64,000 nucleotides of DNA from Arachis hypogaea. Lineage: Eukaryota; Streptophyta; Magnoliopsida; Fabales; Fabaceae. The stretch is from contig NC_092051.1 in NCBI RefSeq assembly GCF_003086295.3, positions 71,301,772-71,365,771 on the forward strand, in the 5' to 3' direction. Each line of letters opens with the position of its first letter. Position 1 is the stretch's first letter. Below are positions 19,689-31,419 of the stretch, piece after piece. The notes under the pieces are model-generated. The model was not told the origin of the DNA. It saw only the letters and a program-made list of their open reading frames with translations, and made no database searches. Both the position numbers and the translations under genes were made by a program.

Positions 19689-21853
19689 TGATGTGTGGAA
19701 AACGATCCAACACAAAACTCACCGGCAAGTGTACCGGGTCGCATCAAGTAATAATAACTCACATGAGTGAGGTCGATCTCACAGGGATTGAAGGATTGAG
19801 CAATTTTAGTTTAGTGGTTGATTTAGTCAAGCGAATCAAGTATTGGTTGAGTGGTTTGTAATTTGCAGAAACTAAATTGCATGAATTGTAAAGGGGGAAG
19901 GGGAAATTGCAGTAAATTAAAGAGCAAAGAAAGTAAATGAGCTAAATCTTAAAGTGCAAGTAATGTAAATTGCAGAAACTTAAATTGCAAGAAATGTAAA
20001 TGACTGAAACTTAAAGTGCGAGAAATGTAAATTGCTTGAATTGTAAAAGGGATTGGGAGTTGGGATTGCAGAATTTAAACAAGAACAAGGAAATTACAAT
20101 TAAACAGATGAGTAGAAGGTGAATTAAAGTAAAGTAGATCTAAATAGAAAAGTAGAAATGCTTGAGAAATTAAAACAGAAAATGACTTGTGCTTAAATTG
20201 CAGCAAATTAAAAGAAGTTGAAGATCTCATGAGTGGAAGAGACTAGAAAACAAGTCTAGATCTCAAATCCTTCCTTGATCCAACAAGAGCAATTGCAAAA
20301 GAAATAAAGAAAAGTAAATTGCAGAATTAAAGAGAAGATGAGGCAGTAAAGTAAACAGAAATGGAAATTCAATTATGCAGAGAAAGTAAACAAGAGATCT
20401 CAAGGTGGGATTGAAACAGAAGTTCTTCAATTCTTCACCCAAGATCCAAAGCATGAAAAATAAAGAGTGCTCAAGCAAGAACAAGGAAGAAGAGAGATCA
20501 ATTCTCCTTCCCAATTCTCTAAGATCTAAATTCCAAAGTAGGAGCTCCAAAATGAAAAATGAAAATTAAAAGGCAAAATCAAAGTAAAGTCTAGAGGTAC
20601 TTACTAAATCAAACTAGCTTCTATTTATACACTTTCTATTCTTGGATTTTAGAATTTGGATGGGCTTTCAAATTTGGTGAAGAAATGAATTAAATTGAAT
20701 TTTTAGTGAATTTTGGCCCAAGTGCACCTCCCAGGGGCAATCTCAGTTGAAAAACCAAACTGAGCGCCCAACTTGCCATGCTTCTTCAATTTTTGGTGCG
20801 CCAGCCTCCCTTGGACATGTTGCGTGACACTAGAGCTCAGTTGGAATTTTGAACTGAGCTCTCCATGTCCTGGCCGTGTCGTGGGGTGCACAAGGCTCCT
20901 TGGTGTGTCAAAGTTGTGCGCCAAAGTGAGGGGAGATGGGGGAGAGTAGTGCTCAGTTGGGAAAAACCAACTGAGCTTCCCATGCAGCGCCTTGCTCTTG
21001 TCTTCAAGGTCCCAGGTTCAACTCTTGGTGGAGGCAAATGGAGATAATTTCCTTGGAAGAGTGGAGAGTAAGGAGTGCTTCTACAAGGAAGCTCCAGGTT
21101 CGAGCCTTGGGTGAGCCCTTTTGGCTTATTTTCTAGGAAAAACGCTCTTCCCTTGTTCTCCATGCCTCCATGGAGCTCTCAGGTTCGAATCCTTGCCAAA
21201 GCCTTTTGGCCTATTTTCCTTGCAAGGCAATATAAAGTAGCGCTCAGTTAATTAAAGTAATTGAGCGCCCTTTCCTCCTTGGAGTAGCGCCTTCTTGTCA
21301 TCCCTCAGGTGCAAGGTTCAAGTCTTGGTGAATGCTTTTTGGCTAATTTCCCTTGCAAGCTAGATAGCGTGGGGTTCTGTGTTCGAACCTTGGAGAAGGC
21401 TTTTTGGCCCATTTTTCCTTGTTTTCCTTGCAAGGAGCGTTCCTTGCTTCCCTTGGGCCATGAGTTCGAAACTTGGTGGCTTCATTCCTTGGAATTTTGT
21501 TTTGAATTTATTCTTGAAAGAGCCCGATAAAGCTCACTTAATGAACTGAGCCTTATGTTGTTTCCATGCTTTTTTTAGTGCTCAGCTAACTAATTGAACT
21601 GAGCTTGGTGCCTTGCTTTCTCCCATTTGTCCTTGTGAAGCTCAGTTTGCTTTCTCAACTTAGCTTTCACTCTTCTTTGATTTTTGCCATCATTAAAAAT
21701 CAATTAAATTTAGTTTAAACCTTATGATTTAGCATCAATTAAATGGTGGTTGTTTGATTCAAAGAAGTCATGCATTTCCATTCCAAATTACTTACTTATA
21801 ATGCAAGAACGTGCATAAAACCAAATAAAAACAAAGAAAAAGGCTAGTGAAAC
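19689..21853 (-). repeat. 5' LTR of element B, truncated
   Basis: This is the partner of 12707-14946. Relative to the left LTR it has an insertion of about 70 bp near 21340-21410 that carries one more TTCGAACC-type segment. It lacks about 110 bp near 21690 and lacks the last 23 bp or so (GGCTAGGATGACTTGTCATCA region). It runs into satellite at AAC-GAGGGTCAGC, with 3 bp of microhomology. Its TATA box is at 20621-20629. Confidence 0.9.
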
Positions 21854-23793
21854 GAGGGTCAGCACAACGTAAAAAAAAAAAAAACCCCTGAGGAGCCTGC
21901 CGAAGATGAGGCCATTACGGCTCACCCTTAGGTGTCCTCCTCGGATAGCGTTATTTAATGAACGAGTGTCAGCAGAACGTAAAATAAAAAAAAAAAACCC
22001 GGAGGAGCCTGCCGAAGATGAGGCCATTACGGCTCGTGTTTAGATGTCCTCCTCGGGATAGCGTCATTTAAAGAACGAGTGTCAGCACAACGTAAAAAAA
22101 AAGGAAAAAAAAGGGGAGAAAACCTGAAAAAAACTGTGAAAAAAAACCGAAGGAGCTTCCCAAAGATGAGGCCATTACGGCTCGCCTTTAGGTGTCCTCC
22201 TCGGGATAGCGTCATTTAAAGAACGAGGGTCAGCACAACCTAAAAAAAAAAAAAAAAAAAAAACCGGAGGAGCCTGCCGAAGATGAGGCCATTCCGGCTC
22301 GTGTTTAGGTGTCCTCCTCGAGATAAAGTCATTTAAAGAACGAGTGTCAGCACAACGTAAAAAAAAGGATAAAAAACCGGAAAAAAAACTGTGAAAAAAA
22401 ACCGAAGGAGCTTCCTAAAGATGAGGCCATTACGGCTCGCCTTTAGGTGTCCTCCTCGGGATAGCGTCATTTAAAGAACGAGGGTCAGCACAACGTAAAA
22501 AAAAAAAAAACCGGAGGAGCCTGCCGAAGAGGAGGCCTTTACGGCTCGCGTTTAGGTATCCTCCTCGGGATAGCGTCATTTAAAGAACTAGTGTCAGCAC
22601 AACGTAATAAAAAAAAATCGGGAGGAGCCTGCCGAAGATGAGGCCGATACGGCTAGCCATTAGGTGTCCTTCTCGGGATAGCGTCATCTAAAGAACGAGG
22701 GTTAGCACAACATAAAAAAAAAACAGAGGAGCCTGCCGAAGATGAGACCATTATGGCTCGCCTTTAGGTGTCCTCCTCGAGATAGCGTCATTTAAAGAAC
22801 GAGTGTCAGCAAAACGTAAAAAAAAAGGGAAAAAACTGAGAAAAAACTGTGAAAAAAAATCGGAGGAGCTTGCCAAAGATGAGGCCATTACGGCTTGCCT
22901 TTAGGTGTCATCCTCAGGATAGCGTCATTTAAAGAACGAGGGTCAGCACAACGTAAAGAAAAAAAAAAACTCCTGAGGACCCTGCCGAAGATGAGGCCAT
23001 TACGGTTCGCCCTTGGGTGTCCTCCTCTGGATAGCGTCATTTAAAGAACGAGTGTCCGCAGAACGTAAAATAAAAAAAAACGGAGGAGCCTGCCGAAGAT
23101 GAAGCCATTACGGCTCGTGTTTAGGTGTCCTCCTCGGGATAGTGTCATTTAAAGAACGAGTGTCAGCACAACGTAAAAAAAAATAAAAAAAGGGGGGGAG
23201 GGAACCGGAAAAAAAACTTTGAAAAAAAAACCGAAGGAGCTTCCCAAAGATGAGAACGTTACGGCTCGCCTTTAGGTGTCCTCCTCAGGATAGCGTCATT
23301 TAAAGAACGAGGGTCAGCACAACGTAAAAAAAAAAAAAACGGAGGAGCCTGCCGAAGATGAGGCCTTTACGGCTCGCGTTTAGGTGTCCTCCTCGGGATA
23401 GCGTCATTTAAAGAACGAGTGTCAGCACAAAGTAAAAAAAAAAAAAAAAACCGTGAGGAGCCTGCCGAAGATGAGGCCGTTACGGCTTGCTTTTAGGTGT
23501 CCTCCTCGGGATAGCGTCATTTAAAGAACGAGGGTCAGCGCAACATAAAAAAAACGGAGGAGTCTGGCGAAGATGAGACCATTATGGCTCGCCTTTAGGT
23601 GTCTTCCTCGGGATAGCGTCATTTAAAGAACGAGTATCAGCACAACGTAAAAAAAAAAAGGGAAAAAACCGAGAAAAAACTGTGAAAAAAAAATCGGAGG
23701 AGCTTGCCAAAGATAAGGCCATTACGGCCTGACTTTAGGTGTCCTCCTCAAAATAGCGTCATTTAAAGAACGAGGGTCAGCACAACATAAAAA

Positions 23794-23824
<31 letters not shown>

Positions 23825-25127
23825 CACCTGACGAGCCTGCCAAAGATGAGGCCATTACGGCTCGCCCTTAGGTGTCCTCCTCGGGATAGCGTCATTTAAA
23901 GAACGAGTGTCAGCAGAACGTAAAATAAAAAAAAAACGGAGGAGCCTGCCAAAGATGAGGCCATTACGGCTCGTGTTTAGGTGTCCTCTTCGGGATAGCG
24001 TCATTTAAAGAACGAGTGTCAGCACAACGTAAAAAAAAAAGAAAAAAAAAACGGAGGAACCTGCCGAAGATGAGACCATTATGGCTCGCCTTTAGGTGTC
24101 CTCCTCGGGATAGCGTCATTTAAAGAACGAGTGTCAGCACAACGTAAAAAAAAAAGGGAAAAAACCGAGAAAAAACTGTGAAAAAAAAATCGGAAGAGCT
24201 TGCCAAAGATGAGGCCATTACGGCTTGCCTTTAGGTGTCATCCTCAGGATAGCGTCATTTAAAGAACGAGGGTCAGCACAACATAAAAAAAAAAAAAAAA
24301 ACTCCTGAGGACCCTGCCGAAGATGAGGCCATTACGGTTCGCCCTTGGGTGTCCTCCTCTGGATAGCGTCATTTAAAGAACGAGTGTCCGCAGAACGTAA
24401 AATAAATAAAAAAAACCGGAGGAGCCTGCCGAAGATGAGGCCATTACGGCTCGTGTTTAGGTGTCCTCCTCGGGATAGTGTCATTTAAAGAACGAGTGTC
24501 AGCACAACGTAAAAAAAAATAAAAAAAAGGGAGGGGGGGGAGGGAACCGGAAAAAAAACTTTGAAAAAAAACCGAAGGAGCTTCCCAAAGATGAGAACGT
24601 TACGGCTCGCCTTTAGGTGTACTCCTCAGGATAGCGTCATTTAAAGAACGAGGGTCAGCACAACGTAAAAAAAAAAAAAAACCGGAGGAGCCTGCCGAAG
24701 ATGAGGCCTTTACGGCTCGCGTTTAGGTGTCGTCCTCGGGATAGCGTCATTTAAAGAACGAGTGTCAGCACAAAGTAAAAAAAAAAAAAAAAACCGTGAG
24801 GAGCCTGCCGAAGATGAGGCTGTTACGGCTCGCCTTTAGGTGTCCTCCTCGGGATAGCGTCATTTAAAGAACGAGGGTCAGCACAACATAAAAAAAAAAC
24901 GGAGGAGCCTGCCGAAGATGAGACCATTATGGCTCGCCTTTAGGTGTCCTCCTCGGGATAGCGTCATTTAAAGAACGAGTATCAGCACAACGTAAAAAAA
25001 AATGGAAAAAACCGAGAAAAAACTGTGAAAAAAAATCGGAGGAGGTTGCCAAAGATGAGGCCATTACGGCTTGCCTTTAAGTGTCCTCCTCAAGATAGCG
25101 TCATTTAAAGAACGAGGGTCAGCACAA

Positions 25128-25162
<35 letters not shown>

Positions 25163-27781
25163 ACGCACCTGAGGATCCTGCCGAAGATGAGGCGATTACG
25201 GCTCGCCCTTAGGTTTCCTCCTCGGGATAGCGTCATCTAAAGAACGAGTATCAGCAGAACGTAAAAAAAAAAAAAACCGGAGTAGCCTGCCGAAGATGAA
25301 GCCATTACGGCTCGTGTTTAGGTGTCCTCTTCAGGATAGTGTCATTTAAAGAACGAGTGTCAGCACAACGTAAAAAAAAAGAAAAAAAGGGGAAAAAACC
25401 GGAAAAAAACTGTGAAAAAAAACCGACGGAGCTTCCCAAAGATTAGGCCGTTACGGCTCGCCTTTCGGTGTCCTTCTCGGGATAGCGTCATTTAAAGAAC
25501 GAGGGTCAGCAAAACATAACAAAAAAAAACGGAGGAGCATGCCGAAGATGAGACCATTATGGCTCACCTTTAGGTGTCCTCCTCGGGATAGCGTCATTTA
25601 AAGAACGAGTGTTAGCTCAACGTAAAAAAAAAAAAGGGGAAAAAACCGAGAAAAAACTGTGAAAAAAAAAAATCGGAGGAGCTTGCCAAAGATGAGGCCA
25701 TTACGGCTTGCCTTTAGGTGTTCTCCTCAGGATAGCGTCATTTAAAGAACGAGGGTCAGCACAACGTAAAAAAAAAATAAAAAAAATAAACACACCTGAG
25801 GAGCCTGCCGAAGATGAGGCCATTACGGCTCGCCCTTAGGTGTCCTCCTCGGGATAGCGTCATTTAAAGAACGAGTTTCAGCAGAACGTAAAATAAAAAA
25901 AAAAACCGGAGGAGCTTGCCGAAGATGAGGCCATTACGGCTCGTGTTTAGGTGTCCTCTTCGGGATAGCGTCATTTAAAGAACGAGTGTCAGCACAACGT
26001 TAAAAAAAAGAAAAAAAAAGGGGAAAAAACCGGAAAAAAACTGTGAAAAAAACCGAAGGAGCTTCCCAAAGATGAGGCCGTTACGGCTCGCCTTTAGGTG
26101 TCCTCCTCGGGATAGCGTCATTTAAAGAACGAGGGTCAGCACAACGTAAAAAAAAAAAAAATACCGGAGGAGCCGGCCGAAAATGAGGCCATTACGGCTC
26201 GTGTTTAGGTGTCCTCCTCGGGATAGCATCATTTAAAGAACGAGTGACAGCACAACGTAAAAAAAAAAAAAAACCGGAGGAGCCTGCCAAAGATGAGGCC
26301 ATTACGGCTCGTGTTTAGGTGTCTTCCTCGGGATAGCGTCATTTAAAGAACGAGTGTCAGCACAACCTAAAAAAAAAAGGGTAAAAAACCGGAAAAAAAC
26401 TATGAAAAAAAATCGAAGGAGCTTCCCAAAGATGAGGCCATTACGGCTCGCCTTTAGGTGTCCTCCTCGAGATAGCGTCATTTAAAGAACGAGGGTCAGC
26501 ACAACGTAAAAATAAAAAAAAAAAAAAAAATACCGGACGAGCCTGCCGAAGATGAGGCCATTACGGATCGTGTTTAGGTGTCTTCCTCGGGATAGTGTCA
26601 TTTAAAGAACGAGTGTCAGCACAACGTAAAAAAAAAAGGGTAAAAATCCGAAAAAAAAAAACTGTGAAAAAAAACCGAAGGAGCTTCCCAAAGATGAGCC
26701 CATTACGGCTCGCCTTTAGGTGTTCTCCTCGGGATAGCGTCATTTAAAGAACGAGGGTCAGCACAACGTAAAAAAAAAAAAAAAACCGTGAGGAGCCTGC
26801 CGAAGAGGAGGCCGATACGGCTCGCGTTTAGGTGTCCTCCTCGGGATAGCGTCATTTAAAGAACGAGGGTTAGCACAACATATAAAAAAAATGGAGGAGC
26901 CTGCCCAAGATGAGACCATTATGGCTCGCCTTTAGGTGTCCTCCTTGGGATAGCGTCATTTAAAGAACGAGTGTCAACACAACGTAAAAAAAAAAAAAGG
27001 GAAAAACCGAGAAAAAAATGTGAAAAAAAAAATCGGAGGAGCTTGCCAAAGATGAGGCCATTACGGCTTGCCTTTAGGTGTCATCCTCAGGATAGCGTCA
27101 TTTAAAGAACGAGGGTCAGCACAACGTAAAAAAAAAAAAAAACTCCTGAGGACCCTGCCGAAGATGAGGCCATTACGGTTCGCCCTTGGGTGTCCTCCTC
27201 TGGATAGCGTCATTTAAAGAACGAGTGTCCGCAGAACGTAAAATAAAATAAAAAAAACCGGAGGAGCCTGCCGAAGATGAGGCCATTACGGCTCGTGTTT
27301 AGGTGTCCTCCTCGGGATAGTGTCATTTAAAGAACGAGTGTCAGCACAACGTAAAAAAAAAATAAAAAAAGGGGGGGAGGGAACCGGAAAAAAAACCTTG
27401 AAAAAAAACCAAAGGAGCTTCCCAAAGATGAGAACGTTGCGGCTCGCCTTTAGGTGTCCTCCTCAGGATAGCGTCATTTAAAGAACGAGGGTCAGCACAA
27501 CGTAAAAAAAAAATAAAAAAAAAACCGGAGGAGACTGCCGAAGATGAGGCCTTTACGGCTCGCGTTTAGGTGTCCTCCTCGGAATAGCGTCATTTAAAGA
27601 ACGAGTGTCAGCACAAAGTAAAAAAAAAAAAAAAAACCGTGAGGAGCCTGCCGAAGATGAGGCCGTTACGGCTCGCCTTTAGGTATCCTCCCCGGGATAG
27701 CTTCATTTAAAGAACGAGGGTCAGCACAACATAAAAAAAAAACGGAGGAGCCTGCCGAAGATGAGACCATTATGGCTCGCC
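21854..27781. repeat. Satellite block 3
   Basis: About 50 monomers of the same family as block 1, more shuffled, with extra variants (CTCCTGAGGACCC with GGTTCGCCCTTGGG; GTGTCCGCAGAACGT). A stretch with GGGGGGGAGGG (near 23195, 24530 and 27370) recurs. A (CA)n run is at 23811-23827. No gene is present. It ends in mid-monomer at the truncated copy of element C with 2 bp of microhomology. Confidence 0.96.
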
Positions 27782-27862
27782 TTCATTGTCAATGGACATA
27801 GAATCAAGCATTATCTAGAAGGCAACATTGAGCAAGAATGCTCAAGGCTGAAGCTAGATTAA
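27782..27862 (+). pseudogene. Integrase C-terminal end, truncated copy
   Basis: This encodes the last residues of the element C integrase tail (IVNGHRIKHYLE ... SRLKLD, then stop at 27860-27862), identical to 37403-37483. The rest of the gene is deleted. Confidence 0.85.
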
Positions 27863-27897
27863 AAGCTCAGCAAGGTCCAGCTAAGGACATTAAAGAA

Positions 27898-27920
27898 GCG
27901 CTTGTTGGGAGGCAACCCAA
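27898..27920 (+). promoter_or_regulatory. Conserved post-coding motif, left copy of C
   Basis: GCGCTTGTTGGGAGGCAACC followed by CAA, about 36 bp after the stop codon, as in A and B. Confidence 0.5.
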
Positions 27921-28049
27921 TTTTTATTTACTTTCATGGTTTTTCATGTTTTGTTAGGTTCATGATCATGTGGAGTCACAAAACAAATATTAAAAATTGA
28001 AAACAGAATCAAAAACAGCAGAAGAAAAATCACACCCTGGAGGAAGCAC

Positions 28050-28225
28050 CTGTCTGGCGTTCAACGCCAGAACAGAGCATGGTTCTGGCGCTGAACGCCC
28101 AAAATGGGCAACATCCTGGCGCTGAACGCCCAGACCAAGCATGGTTCTGGCGTTCAACGCCAGAAATGGCTAGTAAATGGGCGTTGAACGCCCAAAATGG
28201 GCACCAACATGGCGCTGAACGCCCA
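28050..28225 (+). repeat. Hairpin array in 3' region, left copy of C
   Basis: Six hairpin units of about 18-20 bp lie at spacings of about 30 bp: two CTGGCGTTCAACGCCAG types, three TGGCGCTGAACGCCCA types and one GGGCGTTGAACGCCC. It is identical to 37671-37846. Confidence 0.9.
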
Positions 28226-28470
28226 GAGTTGTGTGCAAGGGAATTTTGCATGCCCAAATTGGTGCAGGAATGTAAATGCCTTGACACCTCAAGATCTGTG
28301 GACCTCACAGAATCATTTCAAGATCTGTGGACCCCACAGGATCCCTACCTTCCCTCCTCATAATCCTAGTTTTTTTTTTCTTTCCACATCTTCTTTTTCA
28401 TCTATTCCCTCTTCTTTTGCTCGAGGGCGAGCAACATTCTAAGTTTGGTGTGGTAAAACAATTATGTGAA

Positions 28471-28540
28471 GGATCTATAGCTCAGTGGTAGAACATGTGG
28501 CTGCAAATCAAGAGATACTTCAGGGGATGCACTTCCCTCC
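28471..28540 (+). ncRNA. tRNA-Cys-like sequence (5' half), left copy of C
   Basis: GGATCTATAGCTCAGTGGTA then GAACATGTGGCTGCAAATCA resembles plant tRNA-Cys(GCA). It has a box A (TAGCTCAGTGG), a D-arm with one mismatch, and an anticodon loop CTGCAAA giving GCA. The T-arm (box B) and 3' acceptor are not recognisable, so it is not a working tRNA gene. It is identical to 38092-38161. Confidence 0.65.
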
Positions 28541-30109
28541 ACATAATTATTGGAAGCAACTGAGGATAGAAATACCAAAAATCACTAGGAATCAAGCCAC
28601 AAAGGCAAGGAAGAGACATAAAAGAGCTCAAGAACATCATTGGTGCCTCAAGAAGGAAATGCCATCATCACTAAGGTGGACTCGTTCCTTGTTCTTACTT
28701 TCTCTGTTTTTCGTTTTCTCTATGTTAAGTGCTTATCTATGTTTGTGTCTTCATTACATGATCATTAGTAGTAATTAGTGTCTAATTTGATTTTATCCCC
28801 AATTAAGTTATAGTCTATTTTTCTCATCATCAGCAAACATGAATAAAATAGTAGATCTTTTGAATAAGAGGCAATAAAATTTCGAGTTTTTAATAAGAAA
28901 AATTCTAATTAGTAACATGTGGTGGCAACGCTTTCTGTCTTCTGAATGAATGCTTGAACAGTGCATATGTCTTTTGAATTTGTTGTTTAAGACTGTTAAA
29001 TATGTTGGCTCTTGAAAGAATGATGAACATGAGACATGTTATTGATAATCTGAAAAATCATAAAAATGATTCTTGAAGCAAGAAAAAGCAGCAAAGAACA
29101 AAGCTTGCAGAAAAATATATATATATATATGTATATTAAAATAGGCGAAAAAAATAGAAAGAAAAAGAAAAAGCAAGCAGAAAAAGCCAAAAGCTCTTAA
29201 ACCAAGAGGCAAGAGCAAAAAGCCAATAACCCTTAAAACCAAAAGGCAAGGGCAAATAAAAAGGATCCCAAGGCTTTGAGCATCAGTGGATAGGAGGGCC
29301 TAAAGGAATAAAATCCTGGTCTAAGCGGCTAAACCAAGATGTCCCTACACATGTGCTTGTGGCGTGAAGGTGTCAAGTGAAAACTTGAGACTGAGCGGTT
29401 AAAGTCAGGGTCCAAGGCAAAAAGAAGAGTGTGCTTAAGAACTCTGGACACCTCTAATTGGGGACTTTAGCAAAGCTGAGTCACAATCTAAAAGGTTCAC
29501 CCAATTATGTGTCTGTGGCATTTATGTATCCGGTGGTAATACTGGAAAACAAAGTGCTTAGGGCCACGGCCAAGACTCATAAAATAGCTGTGTTCAAGAA
29601 TCATCACACTGAAATAGGGGAATCAATAACACTATCTGAATTCTAAGTTCCTATAGATGCCAATCACTCTGAGCTTCAATGGATAAAGTGAGATGCCAAA
29701 ACTGTTCAGAAGCAAAAAGCTACTAGTCCCGCTCATCTAATTAGAATCTGAGCTTCACTCAAAACTCTGAGATATTATTGCTTCTCAACCTATTAGTCTT
29801 CTATTTTATTTGTCTCGTTGCCTGAGGACAAGCAACAGTTTAAGTTTGGTGTTGTGATGAGCGGATGTTTTATACGCTTTTTGGGGTTAATTTCATATAG
29901 TTTTGAGTATGTTCTAGTTAGTTTTTAGTTTATTTCCATTAGTTTTTAGGAAAAATTCATATTTCTGGACTTTACATTGAGTTGTGTGTTTTTCTGTAAT
30001 TTCAGGTATTTTTCTGGCTGAAATTGAAGGAGCTGAGCAAAAATCTGATTCAGGCTGAAAAAGGACTACTGATGCTGTTGGATTCTGACCTCCCTACACT
30101 CAAAGTAGA

Positions 30110-30206
30110 TTTTCTGGAGCTACAGAACTCGAAATGGCATGCTTCCAATTGCGTTGGAAAGTAGACATCCAGGGCTTTCCAGCAATATATAATAGTCCAT
30201 ACTTTG
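30110..30206 (+). repeat. Shared LTR module in element C
   Basis: It contains GGAGCTACAGAACTCG, TTCCAATTGCGTTGGAAAG and AGGGCTTTCCAGCAATATAT. It is homologous to the modules in the 8385, A and E LTRs despite otherwise different U3 sequences. The second copy is at 39733-39829. Confidence 0.8.
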
Positions 30207-30227
30207 CACAAGGAAAGACGACGTAAA

Positions 30228-30340
30228 CTGGCGTTCAACGCCAGTTCTCTGCCCAATTCTGGCGTCCAGCGCCAGAAAAGGATCAAAAGCTGGAGTTGAA
30301 CGCCCAAACTGGCACAAAAACTGGCGTTCAACTCCACAAA
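30228..30340 (+). repeat. Hairpin array in LTR of C
   Basis: Four units: CTGGCGTTCAACGCCAG, CTGGCGTCCAGCGCCAG, CTGGAGTTGAACGCCC and CTGGCGTTCAACTCCA. The last two have one degenerate arm. Confidence 0.88.
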
Positions 30341-30464
30341 TGGCCTCTGCACGTGACTCACTCAAATCTCAGCCCCAGCACACACCAAGTGGGCCCCAGA
30401 AGTGGATCTCTGCATCATCCATCATAATCCACTCATATTTTGTAACCCTAGGCTACTAGTTTAG

Positions 30465-30472
30465 TATTTAAA
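30465..30472 (+). promoter_or_regulatory. Possible TATA box of element C LTR
   Basis: TATTTAAA lies in the middle of the LTR; the right LTR has it at 40088-40095. It is a weak match in a plausible place. Confidence 0.35.
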
Positions 30473-31401
30473 CAACTTTTAGAGACTTATTTTGTATCTC
30501 ATGACATTTCAGATCTAAACTTTGTATTTTCTGACGGCATGAGTCTCTAAACCCCATTGTTGGGGGTGAGGAGCTCTGCTGTGTCTCGATGAATTAATGC
30601 AAGTATTTCTGTTTTCCATTCAAACACGCTTGTTCCTATCTAAGATGTTCATTCGCGCTTAACTGTGATGGAGGTGATGATCTGTGACAATCATCACCTC
30701 CCTCAGATCATGAACGTGTGCCTGACAACCACCTCCGTTCTATATACGATTGAATGAGGATCTCTTAGATTCCTTAATCAGAATCTCCGTGGTATAAGCT
30801 AGAATTGATGGCGGCATTCATGAGAATCCAGAAAGTCTAAACCTTGTCTGTGGTATTCCGAGTAGGATTCAAGGATTGAATGACTGTGACGAGCTTCAAA
30901 CTCCTGAAGGCTGGGCGTTAGTGACAGACGCAAAAGGATAGTAAATCCTATTCCAACCGGATCGAGAACCAACCAGTGATTAGCCGTGCTGTGACAGAGC
31001 GCGTGAGCGTAGTTTTCACTGGAAGGATGGAAGGTAGCCATTGACAACGGTGATCCACCAACACACAGCTTGCCATAGGAGGACGTGCGTGCGTGAATCA
31101 GAAGACAGAGGAAAGCAGAGATTCAGAAGACAAAGCATCTCCAAAACTCCAACATATTCTCCATTACTGCACAACAAGTAACCTTTAATTTATGCTCTCT
31201 TGGTTATTCGTAATTCAACTGATAAACATAATTGACTTCCTGACTAAGATTTACAAGATAACCATAGATTGCTTCAAACCAACAATCTCCGTGGGATTCG
31301 ACCCTTACTCACGTGAGGTATTACTTGGACGACCCAGTGCACTTGCTGGTTAGTGGTACGCGTTGTGAAAAGTGTGATTCACAATTCGTGCACCAAGTTT
31401 T

Positions 31402-31419
31402 TGGCGCCGTTGCCGGGGA
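31402..31419 (+). promoter_or_regulatory. Primer binding site, tRNA-Asp, element C
   Basis: TGGCGCCGTTGCCGGGGA is an exact complement of the plant tRNA-Asp 3' end as I know it, 6 bp after the LTR. Confidence 0.93.

Larger units (their letters stand above)
12707..21853 (-). mobile_element. Element B: non-autonomous Athila-like LTR retrotransposon
   Basis: This minus-strand element is about 9.15 kb. The 3' LTR (12707-14946) lies on the left and the 5' LTR (19689-21853, truncated) on the right, with an internal region of 4742 bp. The internal region has a tRNA-Asp primer site, gag, protease and an integrase-tail remnant, but no reverse transcriptase, RNase H or integrase core. The coding region has several nonsense changes and a frameshift, so the copy is dead. 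The last 23 bp or so of the right LTR and about 25 bp of satellite are missing at the right junction, so no target duplication can be scored. Satellite monomer order is nonetheless consistent with a single insertion site. Confidence 0.93.
27782..29854 (+). mobile_element. Element C, truncated left copy (3' end of internal region)
   Basis: This is homologous to 37403-39477, with only two 1-bp indels noticed. It contains the last 26 codons of the integrase frame, the 3' non-coding region and the junction to the LTR at 29855. The 5' LTR and about 6 kb of internal sequence of this copy are missing. The junction with satellite shows 2 bp of microhomology. Confidence 0.93.
29855..31395 (+). repeat. 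LTR of element C (left, shared)
   Basis: It starts TGATGAGCGG and ends GTGCACCA, and is 1541 bp long. The sequence is unlike the other LTRs at the 5' end. It nevertheless keeps one shared 100-bp module (30110-30206), a hairpin array (30228-30340) and an R/U5 block resembling those of the other families (ACTCACGTGAGG, ACCCAGTGCACTTGCTGG). Confidence 0.95.

Noticed and set aside
28030..28363. ORFs on both strands over the hairpin array in the 3' region of C (also at 37651-37984)
   Set aside because: They exist because the hairpin repeats are free of stops in several frames. There is no homology, and the same unit is translated differently elsewhere in the element.
28471..28540. A functional tRNA-Cys gene
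   Set aside because: The T-arm, box B and 3' acceptor strand are absent, so only a tRNA-derived fragment is supported.
29117..29133. The AT dinucleotide run as a feature of interest
   Set aside because: It is a short simple repeat present in both copies of C, with nothing unusual about it.
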